From contig CALKXH010000074.1 in NCBI GenBank assembly GCA_938005675.1, forward strand, positions 1 to 51,549: a stretch of 51,549 nt of DNA, read 5' to 3'. The notes below the pieces were generated by a model that searched no databases, was not told the DNA's origin, and was given only the letters and a program-made list of their open reading frames with translations. The translations under genes were made by a program, and so were the position numbers. Below, one piece after another: positions 16,487 to 24,866 of the stretch (position 1 is its first letter; each line of letters starts with the position of its first letter). The stretch comes from an uncultured Anaerolineae bacterium. Lineage in GTDB: Bacteria > Chloroflexota > Anaerolineae > Aggregatilineales > UBA2796.

Positions 16487-17952
16487 AATTGGCGCGACCA
16501 GCCCCTGTACCAGCGCTCCACCACGACTTTGGTCTGGGTGTAGAACTCCACGCCGTGCTTGCCCTGCCCGTGCAGATCGCCGAAGAAGCTCTCGCCCCAG
16601 CCGCTGAACGGATAGAACGCCATCGGCGCCGCCACACCGACGTTGATGCCGATGTTGCCGGCGTTCGCCTCGGCGCGGAATTGACGGGCTGCCGCCCCGC
16701 TCGCCGTGAAGATGCACGCCATATTGCCGTAACGGCGCGCGTTGACCAGCCGAATCGCCTCATCGATGTCGCGGGCGTGCATCAGACTCAGCACCGGACC
16801 GAAAATCTCAGTGTGGGCGGTCTCGCTCTCAGGCGGCACATCGGTCAGGACGGTCGGATAGACCCAGTAGCCGTCTTCGTAGCCGCGCACGGTCTTGCCG
16901 CGCCCGTCCACGAGGGGCTGAGCGCCCTCTGAAGCGCTCTTGGCGATCAACGACTCGATGCGCGCCTTGCTCTCCGCCGAGATGACCGGACCCATCTGCA
17001 CGCCTTCCTGCAAGCCGTAGCCGACCACGCGGCTGAGGGCGGCGTCGGCGATGGACTCGGTGAAGACGTGGCGCGCCTCGCCGACTGTGATCGCCACCGA
17101 GCTCGCCAAGCAACGCTGACCAGCGCAGCCGAAGGCTGAATCGGCGACGATGCGCGTGGTCATCTCCATATCGGCGTCGGGCATGATCACGACTGGATTC
17201 TTGGCGCCGCCCTGACACTGCGCGCGCTTGCCGTTGGCGGCGGCGCGGCTGTAGACGTACTTGGCGACGGGCGTTGAGCCGACGAAGCTGATGGCGCGCA
17301 CCAGCGGATGATCGAGCAGCGCGTCGGCCGTCTCTTTGCCGCCGTTGACGAGCTGCAGCACGCCTTTGGGCAGATTCAGGCGGTCGATCAGGGCGAAGAG
17401 CTTGGCGCTGGTGATCGGCACGCGCTCGCTCGGCTTCAGGATGAAGGTGTTGCCCGTGGCGATGGCGTAGGGCAGGAACCACAACGGGATCATGGCGGGG
17501 AAGTTGAACGGCGTGATGGCAGCCGTCACGCCCAGCGGCTGGCGGATCATGTGCTCATCGATGCCGCGCGCGACGTCCTCGTTGTTGTAGCCCTGCATCA
17601 GGACGGGGATGCCGCAAGCCGTCTCGACGTTCTCGATGCCGCGCCGCAGCTCGCCGACGCTCTCGGCGTAGGTCTTGCCGCACTCATTGGTGATGGTGCG
17701 CGCCAGATCGTCCAGCGCCTCCTCCAGCAGGAACTTGAGGCGGAAGAGGTACTGGATGCGCTCAGGGGCGGGCACCCGCTGCCACTCAAGGAAGGCGGCG
17801 TGGGCGCACTCCACAGCTTGTGCAACCGTCTGGGCGGGCGTGAGGGGCACTTCAGCCAGCACGGACGCCGTCGCCGGGTTGCGCACGCTCTGATAAGGCG
17901 AGTCGGCGCGTTGCCACGCCCCGTTGATGTAGTTCAAGAGAATTTCGCTCAT
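16483..17952 (-). CDS. mmsA: CoA-acylating methylmalonate-semialdehyde dehydrogenase
   Basis: Oxidises methylmalonate or malonate semialdehyde with NAD+ and CoA to propionyl-CoA or acetyl-CoA, in valine and inositol breakdown. 489 residues. Family hallmarks: [11 protein letters not shown] with oxyanion Asn150, [16 protein letters not shown], and the catalytic Cys281 in GQRC. The general-base Glu of ordinary aldehyde dehydrogenases is absent from its usual place, as expected for the CoA-acylating type. The start at 17952 is chosen over 17988 from the family N-terminus ([13 protein letters not shown]). A 12-bp palindrome lies 22 bp upstream of the start. No other inositol or valine catabolic gene is adjacent. 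Confidence 0.93.
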   Translation of the reverse strand: MSEILLNYINGAWQRADSPYQSVRNPATASVLAEVPLTPAQTVAQAVECAHAAFLEWQRVPAPERIQYLFRLKFLLEEALDDLARTITNECGKTYAESVGELRRGIENVETACGIPVLMQGYNNEDVARGIDEHMIRQPLGVTAAITPFNFPAMIPLWFLPYAIATGNTFILKPSERVPITSAKLFALIDRLNLPKGVLQLVNGGKETADALLDHPLVRAISFVGSTPVAKYVYSRAAANGKRAQCQGGAKNPVVIMPDADMEMTTRIVADSAFGCAGQRCLASSVAITVGEARHVFTESIADAALSRVVGYGLQEGVQMGPVISAESKARIESLIAKSASEGAQPLVDGRGKTVRGYEDGYWVYPTVLTDVPPESETAHTEIFGPVLSLMHARDIDEAIRLVNARRYGNMACIFTASGAAARQFRAEANAGNIGINVGVAAPMAFYPFSGWGESFFGDLHGQGKHGVEFYTQTKVVVERWYRGWSRQF

Positions 17953-17973
17953 GTGCAGGTCTCCATAGCCTGA

Positions 17974-17985
17974 TGCCAATTGGCA
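17974..17985. promoter_or_regulatory. 12-bp palindrome upstream of mmsA, candidate operator
   Basis: TGCCAATTGGCA is a perfect palindrome in the mmsA 5' region. A related half, GTCAATTGGCA, is found at 23903-23913 between the aminotransferase and arginase genes. It is a plausible repressor site; the regulator is not known. Confidence 0.4.
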
Positions 17986-18077
17986 CAAGCGTAGAATCTT
18001 TAGGGCGGCGGGTCAAGCCCTACTTGCCGAGCCGTGAATGCGCTAGAATGATCGCAAATGAGCCGTGAGAGGTCGGG

Positions 18078-18773
18078 ATGGTCAAGCGAATTGGGCTGTG
18101 GTTAGCGTGCGGCGTGTTGACGGTCAGCGCGCTGCTGGGAGGGGCGCGCGCACTCGGCAGCGCGCAGGACGTTGATTGGCGCGCCCTCTTCACAGCGCCC
18201 GACGGCGCGCCTTGCCCGCGCGCGTGCCTGTTCGGAGTCATGCCCGCCCGCCACACGCCCGAAGAGGCGCTTGAGATTCTGCGGGCGCATCCGCTCACGC
18301 GCAGCTGGACGTTCAGCGCGCCCAATCGCGTCGAGTCGTATCGGTACGGCGCCAAGCTGGCGATCAGCTTCAGCACCTTCGTCGACGGCGTGCTGGATAC
18401 CCTCACGCTCTCGGTCGAGCCCGACTCGAAAAATGGCTTCCTGAGCAGTCCCTTGCGCTTGGGCGATGTGCTGGGCGCTTTCGGCGCGCCCGATTACCTG
18501 CATCTGAGCGCGCAGATCGACCCACTGCTGGTCTACATCCCGCCGCGGCTGATGATCAGCGTGAAATTGGATGCCGCGCAACGCATGTCGCCCGATTTGC
18601 CCGTCAGGCGCGTGACGCTCTTCCGCTTCGGCGTGTGTCCGTCCAGCGCGCCGCTGTACACCTTCGTGCGCTGGCGCGGACTGACCCATCGCGCTCATCA
18701 AATGGCGAGCGCGCCCGTGCAGCGCTACGTGCGGCGCGTCTTCAACGCCCAAGTGACCCTCGTGCCGTGTTAG
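18078..18773 (+). CDS. Exported protein of unknown function
   Basis: 231 residues with an N-terminal signal peptide (VKRIGLWLACGVLTVSALLGGARALG, likely cleaved near ALG-SA). The mature part has a short block PCPRACLFGVMPARHTPEEALEILRAHP, which resembles a small domain repeated in secreted Chloroflexota proteins, then a beta-rich part (GAKLAISFSTFVDGVLDTLTLSVEP, LRLGDVLGAFGAPDYL). Four Cys (PCPRACLFG, FGVCPS, VPC) could form disulfides outside the cell. It is a lone gene before the epimerase gene, which has its own promoter. Function unknown. Confidence 0.7.
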   Translation: MVKRIGLWLACGVLTVSALLGGARALGSAQDVDWRALFTAPDGAPCPRACLFGVMPARHTPEEALEILRAHPLTRSWTFSAPNRVESYRYGAKLAISFSTFVDGVLDTLTLSVEPDSKNGFLSSPLRLGDVLGAFGAPDYLHLSAQIDPLLVYIPPRLMISVKLDAAQRMSPDLPVRRVTLFRFGVCPSSAPLYTFVRWRGLTHRAHQMASAPVQRYVRRVFNAQVTLVPC

Positions 18774-18777
18774 CGCG

Positions 18778-18806
18778 TTGCCTTTGGGCGCGCGATGCGG
18801 CATAAT
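18778..18806 (+). promoter_or_regulatory. Sigma-70-type promoter for the epimerase gene
   Basis: TTGCCT (18778-18783), 17 bp, CATAAT (18801-18806), then the ATG 33 bp downstream. Four and five bases match the consensus boxes. Confidence 0.55.
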
Positions 18807-18838
18807 CAGCTCAACAACAGGAGAGGACACAGCTACGC

Positions 18839-19825
18839 ATGGCAACACGCGCATTGATCACCGGCGGGGCGGGCTTCATCGGCAGCCACCTAGCGGAGCA
18901 GCTGCTCAATCGCGGCTACGAAGTGACCGTGATCGATAACCTCAGCACGGGCAACTTCGAGAACATCGCGCCCTTAGAGCGGCGCATCGGCTTCCGCTTC
19001 GCCATCGAAGACATCCGCAACACGACCGTGATGGATCGCCTGGTGAGCGAGTGCGACGTGATCTATCACTTGGCGGCGGCGGTCGGCGTGCTGAACATCG
19101 TCAGCTCGCCCATCGACACCATCGAGACCAACGTCGGCGGCACAGAGGTGGTGCTGAAGACGGCGCGGCGCTATCGGCGCAAGGTGCTGCTCGCCTCCAC
19201 CAGCGAGGTCTACGGCAAGAACGAGAAGGTGCCCTTCAGCGAGGACGACGACCGCACGCTCGGTCCGACCACCAAAAGCCGCTGGAGCTACGCCGCCTCC
19301 AAAGAGCTGGACGAATTCCTCGCCCTCGCCTATCATCGCGCCGCCGATCTGCCCGTGGTCATCTTTCGGCTCTTCAACACGGTCGGGGCGCGCCAACGCG
19401 GACATTACGGCATGGTCGTGCCGCGCTTTGTGCGCTGGGCGCTCAAAGATGAGCCGATTCAGGTCTATGGCGATGGCACGCAGCAGCGCTGCTTCTGCAA
19501 CGTCAACGACGTGGTGCAAGCCATCATCGGCTTGGGCGAGGCGTCCAACGTGAATGGGGAGGTCTTCAACATCGGCAGCAACGAGGAGATCAGCATCTAC
19601 GAGCTGGCGGAGCGCATCAAGGCGCGCACTCACAGCCGCTCCGAGATTCAACTGATCCCCTACGATCAAGCCTACGAAGCCGGCTTTGAGGATATGCGCC
19701 GCCGCGTGCCAGATATCCGCAAGATTCAAGCCTGCATCGGCTGGCAACCGACCACGTCGCTCGATGAGACCATTGATCAAATCATCGCCTACCAGAAGAC
19801 GCGCTTGCACGATAGCAAAGGCTGA
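18839..19825 (+). CDS. NAD-dependent epimerase/dehydratase (extended SDR, sugar-nucleotide type)
   Basis: 328 residues, an extended short-chain dehydrogenase acting on nucleotide sugars. It has the NAD loop GGAGFIGSHL (residues 9-18), HLAAAVGV, the catalytic ASTSEVYG and SYAASKELDE (Tyr-x3-Lys), RLFNTVGARQRG, and VYGDGTQQRCFCNVNDVV. The block pattern is near UDP-glucuronate decarboxylase or UDP-glucose 4-epimerase types; the exact sugar cannot be fixed. Next comes a lipoprotein gene 7 bp downstream, probably in the same transcript. No glycosyltransferase or polysaccharide cluster is next to it. Confidence 0.88.
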   Translation: MATRALITGGAGFIGSHLAEQLLNRGYEVTVIDNLSTGNFENIAPLERRIGFRFAIEDIRNTTVMDRLVSECDVIYHLAAAVGVLNIVSSPIDTIETNVGGTEVVLKTARRYRRKVLLASTSEVYGKNEKVPFSEDDDRTLGPTTKSRWSYAASKELDEFLALAYHRAADLPVVIFRLFNTVGARQRGHYGMVVPRFVRWALKDEPIQVYGDGTQQRCFCNVNDVVQAIIGLGEASNVNGEVFNIGSNEEISIYELAERIKARTHSRSEIQLIPYDQAYEAGFEDMRRRVPDIRKIQACIGWQPTTSLDETIDQIIAYQKTRLHDSKG

Positions 19826-19832
19826 GCGCGCT

Positions 19833-20633
19833 GTGCGTCCCGCCGCCCTGTGCCTGATGGCTTGTCTGCTCGCGCTCGGCTGCGAGGCGCAACCCTTGCC
19901 CACGCAAACCTCCCTCGAGGTCGCCCAGACGGTCGCCTTTGTGACTCAGAACGCGCCGCCGGTCGGCTTCGATCAGGGCGTGCGCTTCGCCCCGATTGAC
20001 CGCAACCTCGAGAGCTTGCCGCACTGGCACGCGCAGCTGGTCATCCGCTTCGAGGGCTTCTTAGCGGGCAGCACGCAGCCGATCAGCGGCACGCTGAGCG
20101 CCGATATTTTCAGCAATCAGGTCAGCGCCGAGCGGCGCGTGGTGCTGCGCGCCGAAGGCGATGCCTTCGCCATGAGCGAGGGGCGCAATGTGGAGGGCGT
20201 GCGCTTGGGCAACACGTTCTACTTCGTCGATCAAAACGGCGCCTGCAGCGTAGCGACCGACGATCCCAATCGGCGGCGCGTGGCGGAGCTGAACATCGGC
20301 GACCTGATCGGCGGCGTGCGCTTGGCGCAGCACACCTACGGGCGCAAAACCGAGCGCGCTATGGCGCTGTGGCAGTACGGCTTCCTGCCCAGCGACGTCG
20401 ACCTGCCCTTGATCGCGCCCACGCAAGGCGGGACGATCAGCGTGCTATCGGGGGATTTATGGATCGCGCCCAGCCTGAACGCCGTCGCCGATTACACGCT
20501 CACTGTGCGCCTAGAGAGCGCCCTCGTGCCGATCTTTCAGGGCAACACGCAGCTCAGCGGCACGCTGACCATCACCTACCGCCTAGTCGAGAGCGGGACG
20601 CTCTACAACATCGCCATCCCCTTCGGCTGTTAG
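19833..20633 (+). CDS. Lipoprotein of unknown function
   Basis: 266 residues starting at GTG 19833, 7 bp after the epimerase stop. Signal: VRPAALCLMACLLALGC, with the lipobox LALGC giving a Cys at residue 17. The mature protein is beta-rich: VIRFEGFLAGSTQPISGTLSAD, RVVLRAEGDAFAMS, GNTFYFVDQNG and near the end TQLSGTLTITYRLVESGTLYNI, a pattern like the LppX/LprG-type or outer-leaflet beta-sheet lipoproteins that sample membrane ligands (weak resemblance only). A longer open frame upstream (from 19686) overlaps the epimerase and is not used. The gene ends by 4-bp overlap with a convergent small gene. Confidence 0.65.
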   Translation: MRPAALCLMACLLALGCEAQPLPTQTSLEVAQTVAFVTQNAPPVGFDQGVRFAPIDRNLESLPHWHAQLVIRFEGFLAGSTQPISGTLSADIFSNQVSAERRVVLRAEGDAFAMSEGRNVEGVRLGNTFYFVDQNGACSVATDDPNRRRVAELNIGDLIGGVRLAQHTYGRKTERAMALWQYGFLPSDVDLPLIAPTQGGTISVLSGDLWIAPSLNAVADYTLTVRLESALVPIFQGNTQLSGTLTITYRLVESGTLYNIAIPFGC

Positions 20634-20899
20634 CGCAGGATGTTGCGCCGCACTACATCGAAGACGAGCCAGAGCGCGAAGAGCACTAGCGCGATGATCA
20701 CCAGCTGCTGAATAGCGCCCGCCAGCAGCCATCCCAACACCAAAATTAGCGCGATTTTGATCAGCGTGGCGCGCGCCCCGCGCGCGGCGCGGATATCGCG
20801 CCATGCCCCCGCAGCGCGCTGAGAGAACGAGCGCGGGGGCGCGTCCGCCGCTTCCTCCATCTCATCGCGCCGACGGCGCTCTTCAGGTTGCTGCTTCAT
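20630..20899 (-). CDS. Small membrane protein, 89 residues
   Basis: Highly charged N-terminus (EERRRRDEMEEAADAPP) and a long hydrophobic stretch from about residue 46 (IKIALILVLGWLLAGAIQQLVIIALVLFALWLVFDVV), enough for one long or two short membrane segments. The start follows GAGGGACTG. No family recognised. It is 16 bp downstream of the DHp-like gene and probably in the same transcript after the cysteine desulfurase. Confidence 0.6.
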   Translation of the reverse strand: MKQQPEERRRRDEMEEAADAPPRSFSQRAAGAWRDIRAARGARATLIKIALILVLGWLLAGAIQQLVIIALVLFALWLVFDVVRRNILR

Positions 20900-20915
20900 C
20901 AGTCCCTCAACTGGC

Positions 20916-21176
20916 TCACTGGCTCTCGAGCTGCCGCGCCAAGCGCTCGATCAGCTGCCCATAGGCGAAGCCGCGCTCCAAGTTCTCGCCCATCAAGGCT
21001 AAGACCTCTTGCGTCGCGTTGGCGTCCAGCTGCTCGTGCATCAACAGCTCCAAACCGACCTTGATCGATTGCAGGATGCCGACCCAATCGTGCTTGAGGG
21101 CGCTGAGCAAGGCGACGACCTCAGCGCGGCTGGGCTGCGCCGAGAGCGACGGCAGATCGAACGCTTCATCGGTCAT
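20916..21176 (-). CDS. Small helical protein with a histidine-kinase DHp-like motif
   Basis: 86 residues. The core LLSALKHDWVGILQSIKVGLELL resembles the H-box helix of histidine kinases (His-Asp/Glu then hydrophobic LxxIxGxxELL pattern), followed by a second helix (LALMGENLERGFAYGQLIERLARQLE). Together they look like an isolated two-helix dimerisation/phosphoacceptor hairpin. There is no ATPase domain. The ATG at 21176 is preferred because upstream ATG 21230 would overlap iscS; GAGGG precedes it. Gene neighbours give no signalling context. The similarity may be by chance. Confidence 0.5.
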   Translation of the reverse strand: MTDEAFDLPSLSAQPSRAEVVALLSALKHDWVGILQSIKVGLELLMHEQLDANATQEVLALMGENLERGFAYGQLIERLARQLESQ

Positions 21177-21186
21177 GCAGCCCTCG

Positions 21187-22383
21187 TCATGTGATGCCCT
21201 GCGCTTGGCGCACGGCGCGCAGCCGCTCAATGGCGGTCGGCAAGGTCATCAGCACGTAGCTGATGTCGGCGTCGGTGTTCTGCTTGCCGACGGTCAGGCG
21301 CAGGCTGCCGAGCGCTAACTCAGGCGGCAAGCCGAGCGAGAGCAAGACCTCGCTGGGCTGCGGATTGCCGGTGTTGCAAGCCGAGCCGCTGCTGGCAGCG
21401 ATCCCGCTCAGATCGAGGTGCATCAGCAGGGCGTTCGCCTCCACGCCCTCGAAGGTGAAGCTGGCGTGATTGGGCAGGCGGCGGGCTTTCTCCGCCCCGC
21501 TGAGGCGCGCGCCCGACACGCGGCTCAGCACGCCGTCGATCAGGCGATCGCGCAGGTGCGTGTAGTGCGCTACGCGCTGAGGCAGGTCGGCGTAGGCGAG
21601 TTCGAGGGCGCGCGCCATGCCGACGATCAGCGGCACGTTGTGCGTGCCCGCCCGCCGCTGATTCTCCTGCCCGCCGCCCGTCTGGGCGCTGTAGAGCGAT
21701 ACGCCGCGCCGCAGGTACAACAAGCCGACGCCCTTCGGACCGTAGAATTTGTGGGCGGAGAGCGCCAACATATCCACGCCGAGCGCTTGCACATCCAACG
21801 AGAGCTGACCGGCGGCTTGCACGGCGTCGGTATGGAAGAGCGCGCCGTGCGCGTGAGCGACCTCGGCGAGCGCCGCGATGGGCTGCACCGTGCCGATCTC
21901 ATTGTTGGCGTACATGACGCTGACCAAGCCGATCTCATCCGACGCCAAGCCGCCGAGCGCCTTTTGGAGCGCCTCAGGGGTGAGCGTCCCATCGGGCTCA
22001 GGCGCCAGCCACGTGACGCGCGCCAAATTCAGGCGCGCCAGCTGCTCGGCGGTGTGGCTGACGGCGTGATGCTCGGTGTGCGCCGTGAAGAGGTGCGCCC
22101 GCTTGCCCTCCGCAAGCGCCCGAAACGCCACGCCGCGCAAGGCGAGGTTATCGCTCTCCGTGCCGCAGCTGGTGAAGACGACCTCACTGCGCGCGCAGTT
22201 GAGCAGCTGGGCGATTTTCTCGCGGGCGCTCTCGATGGCGTTCTCGGCTTGTCGCCCGAAGCGATGCGCCGAAGACGGATTGCCGTACTGCTCGCTGAAA
22301 TAGGGCAGCATCGCCTCCAGCACTTGCGGATCGACGGGCGTGGTGGCGGCGTGATCGAGATAGATCGACTTAGCAGGTCTCAT
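21187..22383 (-). CDS. iscS: Cysteine desulfurase (IscS/NifS type)
   Basis: PLP enzyme that moves sulfur from cysteine to its active-site Cys for Fe-S cluster and tRNA thiolation. 398 residues. It shows YLDHAATTP at the N-terminus, TEHHAVSH, HTDAVQAAGQ, the PLP Lys212 in LSAHKFYGPKG and catalytic Cys336 in SSGSACNTG. No iscU, iscA or mnmA gene is next to it. Two small genes follow within 30 bp. The ATG at 22383 agrees with the family N-terminus. Confidence 0.95.
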   Translation of the reverse strand: MRPAKSIYLDHAATTPVDPQVLEAMLPYFSEQYGNPSSAHRFGRQAENAIESAREKIAQLLNCARSEVVFTSCGTESDNLALRGVAFRALAEGKRAHLFTAHTEHHAVSHTAEQLARLNLARVTWLAPEPDGTLTPEALQKALGGLASDEIGLVSVMYANNEIGTVQPIAALAEVAHAHGALFHTDAVQAAGQLSLDVQALGVDMLALSAHKFYGPKGVGLLYLRRGVSLYSAQTGGGQENQRRAGTHNVPLIVGMARALELAYADLPQRVAHYTHLRDRLIDGVLSRVSGARLSGAEKARRLPNHASFTFEGVEANALLMHLDLSGIAASSGSACNTGNPQPSEVLLSLGLPPELALGSLRLTVGKQNTDADISYVLMTLPTAIERLRAVRQAQGIT

Positions 22384-22474
22384 AGTCGCACCTCAGCGCG
22401 TGGCTCAATCCAGATAGCTCTATTTTAGCGCTTTTGAGTCCGTTGCGGGAATACGGCGCGCGCCTTTTCAAAGC

Positions 22475-22501
22475 ACAGAGCGGCTCTCTCAGCCGCCCTG
22501 T
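22475..22501 (-). terminator. Hairpin after the aminotransferase gene
   Basis: 11-bp stem with one G-T pair and a 5-nt loop, read on the minus strand as acagggcggct / agccgctctgt, starting 6 bp after the aminotransferase stop. It is followed by gctttgaaaa, so only a short T-run. Confidence 0.5.
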
Positions 22502-22506
22502 TGCCC

Positions 22507-23835
22507 TTACAAGGAGCGCATCGCCTGATCGAAGCGCTCCAGCGCCTTCGCTGTGATCTCAGGCGGCAAAGCGTAGGAGAAGCGAATCCAATTCTTGCCC
22601 GCCTCCGAGAAGTAACTGCCCGCAATCGCCGTCAAGCCGAAGTTCTCCGCCATGTACTCCACAAGCGCGATGGAGTCCGCCAAGCCGCCGCGCTGAATCG
22701 CCGCGCTGCAATCGATGAAGGCGTAGTAGCCACCATCGCCGATCACGGCGCGGTAGCCCTTCGCCTTGAGGAACTCGCGCACGATGACGCGGCTGGCGTT
22801 GGTCGGCTCGATGATCGGGGCTGCCGCCTTGCGGAAGCCGATCTCATAGGCGGCTTGGGCAACCGCCTGCCCGTAGAAATTCGGCATCACGCCGTGCGAG
22901 CTGCGACTGGCGATGAACTCGATCACTTGCTTGGAGGCGACCACGTGCGCCGCGCGGATGTTGGAGGCGCCCAGCGACTTGGTCAAGCCATCCAGCACGA
23001 TGATGCGGGCGCGCTCCTCAGGCGGGAAGGCGCTCAGCAAGGCGTTGATATCGGCGGGCTCGCCCTCGCTGATCTGGTGGTAAATCCAATCGAACAGCAC
23101 GAAAGGGATGCCGACTGCGAAGGCTTTCTGCGCCAAGGCGATCTGGCGCGCCATGCTGAGCGTGCGCCCGGTCGGATTATCCGGCGAGGTGATGACTATG
23201 CCCGCGATGCGCCGCCCCTCGCCGTATTTGGCGCAATACTCGGCGCTGGCGGCGATGCCCTCTTCAGTGTACTCCCAGCCGTCCGCCTCGACGCCCGGCG
23301 CCAGCAGCACGTTCATACCCATCCCGTACGGACCCCACAGATAGCTGATCCACGGCACCCGCGAGACCAGCAGGGCATCGCCGATGCGACCCGTGCCCAG
23401 CCACGCCATCGCCTGATAGACCTTGAGCAGGGCGTCGCGCCCGCCGTCGGTCGCCGCGATGTTCTCAGGGGTGTAGCCGATCTCGGCGCTGAAGCGCCAA
23501 TACTGCTCGGCGGTCGCCTTGCGGAAAGCCAGCGTGCCTGTGGGCGGATCGTAGGCGGTGCCGTTCTGTTTGAGCAGCTCAAAGGCGCGCTCCAGCAGAT
23601 TATGCGGCACGCCGGGCAGGCTGGCGCCGCCATCGCCCTGCGAGGCGTCGTAGGCGGGCTGATCGGGGTGTTTCTCGCGGAAGCTCGCCAAGAGCTTCTT
23701 GATGATGAACATGCGCGATTGGGGGATATCCACTTGGGCTTTGGGATAGCCGTTCACGGGCACGAGGGCATCCGTCGGCACGGCGAAAATCGGGCTTTCA
23801 AGGGCGGCTGAGCTGAGAGAGTGGGTCACGGTCAA
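22507..23835 (-). CDS. PLP-dependent aminotransferase, class I/II
   Basis: 442 residues, fold-type I transaminase. It has the pattern GTAYDPPTGTLAFRKA, the PLP-stacking/substrate region TSPDNPTGR, FDWIYH with the pyridine-binding Asp, and the Schiff-base Lys in GLTKSLGASNIRAAHV, with the C-terminal Arg in NWIRFSYALPPE. The substrate is not readable from sequence; aspartate/alanine-type and valine-pyruvate-type enzymes share this pattern. Arginase lies just upstream in the same direction, so amino-acid catabolism is a fair guess. Confidence 0.88.
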   Translation of the reverse strand: MTVTHSLSSAALESPIFAVPTDALVPVNGYPKAQVDIPQSRMFIIKKLLASFREKHPDQPAYDASQGDGGASLPGVPHNLLERAFELLKQNGTAYDPPTGTLAFRKATAEQYWRFSAEIGYTPENIAATDGGRDALLKVYQAMAWLGTGRIGDALLVSRVPWISYLWGPYGMGMNVLLAPGVEADGWEYTEEGIAASAEYCAKYGEGRRIAGIVITSPDNPTGRTLSMARQIALAQKAFAVGIPFVLFDWIYHQISEGEPADINALLSAFPPEERARIIVLDGLTKSLGASNIRAAHVVASKQVIEFIASRSSHGVMPNFYGQAVAQAAYEIGFRKAAAPIIEPTNASRVIVREFLKAKGYRAVIGDGGYYAFIDCSAAIQRGGLADSIALVEYMAENFGLTAIAGSYFSEAGKNWIRFSYALPPEITAKALERFDQAMRSL

Positions 23836-23927
23836 CGCTCCTTAGCGTGTATAGGAACAGACGTTACGGATGCGCACGATTGTGAAAAAGCGCACTCAGT
23901 TTGTCAATTGGCAGGTTGGACTAGACG

Positions 23928-24851
23928 CTAGAGGATGCGTTTGCCCAGCAAGCTGGCAGCCAGTTCAACGGCGGTCTCGGCGGTTTGGTTGCGCTCATCG
24001 AGGATCGGATTGATCTCGACGATATCCAGCGAGCGCACCTTGCCCGAAGCGGAGAGAATCTCCATGAGCAGGTGCGCCTCGCGGTAGCTGATGCCGCCGC
24101 GCACGGGCGTGCCGACGCCGGGCGCATCTTCCGGGTCGAGGGCGTCCATATCGAGGCTGACGTGCAGCGCCTCCAGAAAATTCAGCCGATCTAGGGCGCG
24201 GCGGGTGACCTCGGCGATGCCGTGCTCGTCGATATCGGTCATAGTGAAGACCGTGATCGGGCTCTCGGCGAGGCGCAGGCGCTCTTCAGGGTCGAGGTCG
24301 CGCACGCCGATCATGACGATCTGAGCGGGCTGTAGCTTGGCGCCTGCGTAGCCGACGTTGACCAGCGCGGGCGCGCCCTGCCCGATCAGGGCGGCGACGG
24401 GCATCCCGTGTACGTTGCCAGAGGGGGAGGTCTCAGGCGTGTTGAAGTCGCCGTGCGCATCGACCCAGATGACCCCGGTCGGGCGGCGGCGCGCCATCGC
24501 CGCCACGCTGCCGACGCTGATGCTGTGATCGCCGCCCAGCACGATGGCGAAATCCTCGGCGGGAATGCGCGCCAAAATCTCTTCGTAGATGCGCTGGCAG
24601 ACCTCAGCGACGGTCTCGACATGGCGGGCGCGCGCGTCGGCGCTGGCGGCGCCCCGCTCGCGCTCAGCGACCTCCTCCACGACCGGCACCGCGAGGTTGC
24701 CGCAATCGTGGACGGCGTAACCGAGCCGAGTCAGGCGCTCCTGCAAGCCGGCGTAGCGCACGGCGCTCGGACCCATATCCACGCCGCGTCGATTCTGCCC
24801 CATGTCCATCGGCGCGCCCAGAATGCGCACCGCGCGCGGAGTCTCTGACAT
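23928..24851 (-). CDS. rocF: Arginase (ureohydrolase family)
   Basis: Hydrolyses arginine to ornithine and urea with two Mn ions. 307 residues, the usual arginase size. Metal-binding motifs are complete: GGDHS (106-110), DAHGDFN (131-137) and [34 protein letters not shown] matches arginase rather than agmatinase. The ATG at 24851 is chosen because GAGAGGA precedes it; the ATG at 24866 includes that site. It starts just after the stop of the FG-GAP lipoprotein, so the two genes are probably one transcript. It may also act on related guanidino compounds. Confidence 0.94.
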   Translation of the reverse strand: MSETPRAVRILGAPMDMGQNRRGVDMGPSAVRYAGLQERLTRLGYAVHDCGNLAVPVVEEVAERERGAASADARARHVETVAEVCQRIYEEILARIPAEDFAIVLGGDHSISVGSVAAMARRRPTGVIWVDAHGDFNTPETSPSGNVHGMPVAALIGQGAPALVNVGYAGAKLQPAQIVMIGVRDLDPEERLRLAESPITVFTMTDIDEHGIAEVTRRALDRLNFLEALHVSLDMDALDPEDAPGVGTPVRGGISYREAHLLMEILSASGKVRSLDIVEINPILDERNQTAETAVELAASLLGKRIL

Positions 24852-24866
24852 GCCTAGTCCTCTCAA

